A stretch of DNA of 64,000 bases from Macrococcoides psychrotolerans (GTDB taxonomy: Bacteria > Bacillota > Bacilli > Staphylococcales > Staphylococcaceae), in assembly GCF_038095555.1 (NCBI RefSeq), contig NZ_CP124591.1, forward strand, positions 1 to 64,000, in the 5' to 3' direction. This document shows, piece after piece, positions 61,233 to 64,000 of the stretch. The notes below the pieces were generated by a model. It was not told the origin of the DNA. It searched no databases and was given only the letters and a program-made list of their open reading frames with translations. The position numbers were made by a program, and so were the translations under genes. Within the stretch, counting starts at the first letter, position 1. Every line of letters begins with the position of its first letter.

Positions 61233-62729
61233 TTATTTAAAACGTCTTGAGAATGCTAATAAGCTTAATCCGATAGCAGAGAAAAGTCCACCGAATAAAG
61301 TAGCGTTATTTGATTCTCCTGTATCAGGTAAGGTTTTAACATTTGTAGTTTGAGCAGCTTCAGTTTGAGCAGCTTCAGTTTGAGCAGCTTCAGTTTGAGC
61401 AGCTTCAGTTTGAGCAGCTTCAGTTTGAGCAGCTTCAGTTTGAGCAGCTTCAGTTTGAACAGCTTCAGTTTGAACAGCTTCAGTTTGAACGGCTTCAGTT
61501 TGAACAGCTTCAGTTTGAACGGCTTCAGTTTGAACAGCTTCAGTTTGAACGGCTTCAGTTTGAACAGCTTCAGTTTGAACGGCTTCAGTTTGAACGGTTT
61601 CAGTTTGAACAGCTTCAGTTTGAGTGCCTTCAGTTTGAGTGCCTTCAGTTTGAGAATTTAAAGCTTCATTAGCAGCATTTTCCCAAGCATCAGCGTGAGC
61701 ATCTTCAGCGTCTTTACCTTCTTGAGCAGTAGGTGTATCAGTTTGAGGACTTAAAGCTTCGTTAGCAGCATTTTCCCAAGCATCAGCGTGAGCATCTTCA
61801 GCGTCTTTACCTTCTTGAGCAGTAGGTGTATCAGTTTGAGGACTTAAAGCTTCATTAGCAGCATTTTCCCAAGCATCAGCGTGAGCATCTTCAGCGTCTT
61901 TACCTTCTTGAGCAGTAGGTGTATCAGTTTGAGGACTTAAAGCTTCGTTAGCAGCATTTTCCCAAGCATCAGCGTGAGCATCTTCAGCGTCTTTACCTTC
62001 TTGAGCAGTAGGTGTATCAGTTTGAGGACTTAAAGCTTCGTTAGCAGCATTTTCCCAAGCATCAGCCTGAGCGTCTTCAGCGTCTTTACCTTCTTGAGCA
62101 GTAGGTGTATCAGTTTGAGGATTTAAAGCTTCGTTAGCAGCATTTTCCCAAGCATCAGCCTGAGCGTCTTCAGCGTCTTTACCTTCTTGAGCAGTAGGTG
62201 TATCAGTTTGAGGATTTAAAGCTTCGTTAGCAGCATTTTCCCAAGCATCAGCCTGAGCGTCTTCAGCGTCTTTACCTTCTTGAGCAGTAGGTGTATCAGT
62301 TTGAGGATTTAAAGCTTCGTTAGCAGCATTTTCCCAAGCATCAGCCTGAGCGTCTTCAGCGTCTTTACCTTCTTGAGCAGTAGGTGTATCAGTTTGAGGA
62401 TTTAAAGCTTCGTTAGCAGCATTTTCCCAAGCATCAGCCTGAGCGTCTTCAGCGTCTTTACCTTCTTGAGCAGTAGGTGTATCAGTTTGAGGATTTAAAG
62501 CTTCGTTAGCAGCATTTTCCCAAGCATCAGCCTGAGCGTTTTCAGCAGCAGCACTCCATTGATCAGCTTGATAAGCTTCGACAGCGTCAGCTTGATAAGC
62601 ACTTTGTGTAGAATCGTCAAGTCCTTGAGTTTCAGCAGCATCAGCTGGTGCGCCGAGCCCAAGCATTAAAGTAGCGGTTGTTGCAGCAACACCAAAAGCA
62701 AGTTTTTGATTGTAAGTCGTTTTTTTCAT
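61233..62729 (-). CDS. LPDTG-anchored repeat surface protein
   Basis: 498 aa. A signal peptide (about 1-35, MKKTTYNQKLAFGVAATTAT onward, ending ADAAE) leads a short unique region. Then come ten 31-residue repeats rich in A/E/D with the core ADAWENAANEAL (last one partial), about twenty 5-residue QTEAV/QTEAA repeats, and the sortase signal LPDTG (467-471) with hydrophobic stretch and RRFK tail. No globular ligand-binding domain is seen; the repeats look like an alpha-helical rod followed by a wall-spanning stalk. RBS GGAGGA. The role (adhesion, biofilm or surface masking) is unknown. Confidence 0.88.
   Translation of the reverse strand: MKKTTYNQKLAFGVAATTATLMLGLGAPADAAETQGLDDSTQSAYQADAVEAYQADQWSAAAENAQADAWENAANEALNPQTDTPTAQEGKDAEDAQADAWENAANEALNPQTDTPTAQEGKDAEDAQADAWENAANEALNPQTDTPTAQEGKDAEDAQADAWENAANEALNPQTDTPTAQEGKDAEDAQADAWENAANEALNPQTDTPTAQEGKDAEDAQADAWENAANEALSPQTDTPTAQEGKDAEDAHADAWENAANEALSPQTDTPTAQEGKDAEDAHADAWENAANEALSPQTDTPTAQEGKDAEDAHADAWENAANEALSPQTDTPTAQEGKDAEDAHADAWENAANEALNSQTEGTQTEGTQTEAVQTETVQTEAVQTEAVQTEAVQTEAVQTEAVQTEAVQTEAVQTEAVQTEAVQTEAAQTEAAQTEAAQTEAAQTEAAQTEAAQTEAAQTTNVKTLPDTGESNNATLFGGLFSAIGLSLLAFSRRFK
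61337..61651 (-). repeat. 15-bp tandem repeat array (QTEAV/QTEAA wall-stalk)
   Basis: About twenty copies of a 15-bp unit (AGCTTCAGTTTGAAC and AGCTTCAGTTTGAGC variants, plus strand). Variants are clustered: the AA form nearest LPDTG, the AV form inside, and GT at the distal end. Confidence 0.9.
61652..62540 (-). repeat. 93-bp tandem repeat array in the surface protein
   Basis: Nine full and one partial 31-codon units. Units near the N-terminus read DAQADAW/NPQ and units near the C-terminus DAHADAW/SPQ; copies within each block are almost identical at DNA level, showing recent homogenisation. Confidence 0.9.
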
Positions 62730-63010
62730 ATTATTATCCTCCATTTAGTGAAATTTTAAATCTACAGAAATTATATATTAAGTAAAAAAAAAATCTACAC
62801 ATTTATGGAAATTATCAAAATATTATCAAATATATTATAAATGATAAAATAACCTTATATTTATTTACATATAAGGTCCAAAGCATAAGTGCATTATTCA
62901 TTATTATTCTTTAAAACATGCTCGGTTCTGTTAATCATAGATATTATCAATATCTATAAATGACTTTAACTTAAATTAGCACCAACAGTTGTAAGATATT
63001 AATATCCTTT
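62730..63010. other. Upstream region of the surface-protein gene
   Basis: AT-rich, presumably holds the promoter of the surface-protein gene. No gene, RNA or clear operator is seen. Confidence 0.5.
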
Positions 63011-63214
63011 TCACTCAGTCATATACCAGAAGGCTTCAGAGCCTTTCGTCATTCGTGCACTAAATGGATAGATAAATAGATCAGACTTTCCAATCAAAGG
63101 TTCTATTTCTCTCTTCCAGCGTTCAGTATTACCAACTATTTCTTGATATGTACTGTTAGTAAAGTTGATATGACCATAGGAATGACTTACAAAGATCCAT
63201 CCGTTACGTTTTAG
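63011..63214 (-). pseudogene. C-terminal remnant of a polysaccharide-deacetylase-like gene
   Basis: One frame reads LKRNGWIFVSHSYGHINFTN, then TERWKREIEPLIGKSDLFIYPF and a stop after EAFWYMTE. SHSYGH plus W-x-x-EIEPLIGKSDLFIYPF matches the pattern in staphylococcal polysaccharide-deacetylase-family proteins. No start or RBS remains, and the 5' part is replaced by transposase-like sequence. Confidence 0.55.
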
Positions 63215-63224
63215 GCATCTACAA

Positions 63225-63780
63225 CCTTCGTTGCTTGTGCTCCGTATCTTTTCAACACCTTACTTTTTAGATTATTTGTTCGGTATCCTAATATTCTTTC
63301 GAACATACATCGAAAATTACGGATAGATATAGCTTAGTTCCATTTTAATGTTGAATTGTGTCACATCAGTAAGTATTTTTGATATGGTCGATTTGTTATG
63401 AATCTAAGATTCAATTTATTCTTGGCAGTTTTACCAACTTTCCCTTTGTATGAATTATATGTTCTATATTATTTTTCATATTTTCAGAGACACGACCTTT
63501 TTGTTTTGATTCTAAATCTAGAATAACATATTGATTATATTTCATCTGTTGAATATCTCTTTCTTGTCATACACGAAACTAGACCCTCAATAGGTATCAA
63601 ATGATAAACCCGTGTTCTTAATAATGAATATTGACTATCATATATACTACTCAATGAATTATAGCCAATTTTTCTTTCTTTATATTCTTTGATAATTTTC
63701 AATTTAAAATCAAGTTCATGCTTTTTATTCAAAATAAACACCCCTAAAGTTAAATTTTAAGATTTAACTTTAAGGGTGCA
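63225..63780 (-). pseudogene. Degenerate IS3-family (IS150-like) insertion sequence
   Basis: An orfA-like start (KKHELDFKLKIIKEYKERKI plus GYNSL, 63535-63741) is followed by orfB integrase pieces in shifted frames: LTDVTQFNIK (the first catalytic Asp region), KLYLSVIFDVCSKE and ILGYRTNNLK. TGCACCCTTAAAGTTAAATC at the outer edge (ending near 63779) looks like the terminal inverted repeat. Several stops and frameshifts make it inactive. It adjoins the deacetylase remnant, which it may have disrupted. Confidence 0.65.
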
Positions 63781-63974
63781 CTTCATTTCTATAAGTCTTT
63801 TGCATTTTTTCATACTTTCAGGGTATAAAATCTTGAATAAGAAAGATGGCTGTTTTCTTTTAGGATTGGTTACTTAACTTATAAAATTTAGTCAATAAAT
63901 CCTTTAGTATAAATGTACTATATATAAGTACTAGAAAGATTAAAAGTAGATTACTATTATGATAGGAGTTTTGC

Positions 63975-64000
63975 TATGTTATTTAAAGGGATAGTTTCAG
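63975..64000 (+). CDS. 5' end of a gene running off the window
   Basis: ATG 63975 with ATAGGAG 7 nt upstream, encoding MLFKGIVS before the window ends. Only eight codons are visible, so no identification is possible. Confidence 0.4.

Noticed and set aside
61350..61661. Antisense frame of Ser/Phe repeats under the surface-protein gene
   Set aside because: Mirror of the 15-bp repeat array; no RBS and no independent start signal.
61337..62540. CRISPR array
   Set aside because: Regular repeats, but they are contiguous in-frame protein repeats with no unique spacers and no cas genes nearby.

Overview
The window looks like the origin-proximal chromosome of a low-GC member of the Staphylococcaceae, most likely Macrococcus or a close relative. 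It starts at the dnaA ATG. The gene order dnaA-dnaN-(S4 protein)-recF-gyrB-gyrA, nnrD, serS, yybS-gdpP-rplI-dnaB, purA, tRNA-Glu/Asp, walRKHIJ and rlmH is the staphylococcal one. An alsS-alsD pair after gyrA and the recombinase types in the mobile element point to Macrococcus. This is inferred from gene content; no species can be named without a search.

Region 1 (1-32088) is core chromosome. It holds oriC between dnaA and dnaN, a Nat-like ABC exporter, a DsbA/BdbC-type thiol oxidation pair, the recF-gyrB-gyrA replication/topology operon and the acetoin branch alsS-alsD. It continues with nnrD, a T-box-controlled serS, a YceI-like protein, the c-di-AMP phosphodiesterase operon, the replicative helicase, purA, two tRNAs and the WalRK cell-wall regulon genes, and ends in rlmH. 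The gap before rlmH carries an unexpected cluster of DnaA-box-like 9-mers.

Region 2 (about 32071-56929, 24.9 kb) is a staphylococcal cassette chromosome (SCC)-type element inserted in the last codons of rlmH. It is bounded by a 27-bp direct repeat (26/27 identical), with a second, more diverged att-like site 64 bp inside the right end. No mec gene or other resistance gene is present. The core is ccrA, ccrB, a DUF927/MCM-like helicase (cch), DUF950 (SAUGI-type uracil-DNA glycosylase inhibitor), DUF960, DUF1643 and a RadC-like JAB protein. Both arms are mostly defence cargo. On the left are a probable type II (FokI-like architecture) endonuclease and a fused double adenine methyltransferase. 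On the right are a SEFIR-domain protein, an uncharacterised coiled-coil protein, an AlbA_2 ATP-binding protein paired with a PD-(D/E)XK nuclease, an Abi_C abortive infection protein, and unrecognised genes. Between them lie a WYL-type regulator, a DUF4870 protein and a decaying family of membrane-anchored paralogues.

The SCC core also has DNA structure that its genes do not explain: three G-rich 16-bp repeats spaced 96-98 bp apart beside ccrB, a 14-bp dyad upstream of cch, a perfect 14-bp palindrome upstream of DUF950, and two tiny ORFs. These are the best candidates for unrecognised control or replication elements.

Region 3 (56930-64000) returns to the chromosome: yhbD/bactofilin-like genes, a Nudix hydrolase, the ribulose-monophosphate formaldehyde-fixation pair hxlA-hxlB with its divergent HxlR regulator, and an LPDTG-anchored surface protein made almost entirely of 31-aa and 5-aa repeats. 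Decayed remnants of a polysaccharide-deacetylase-like gene and an IS3-family transposase follow, and then the first codons of a gene that runs off the end.
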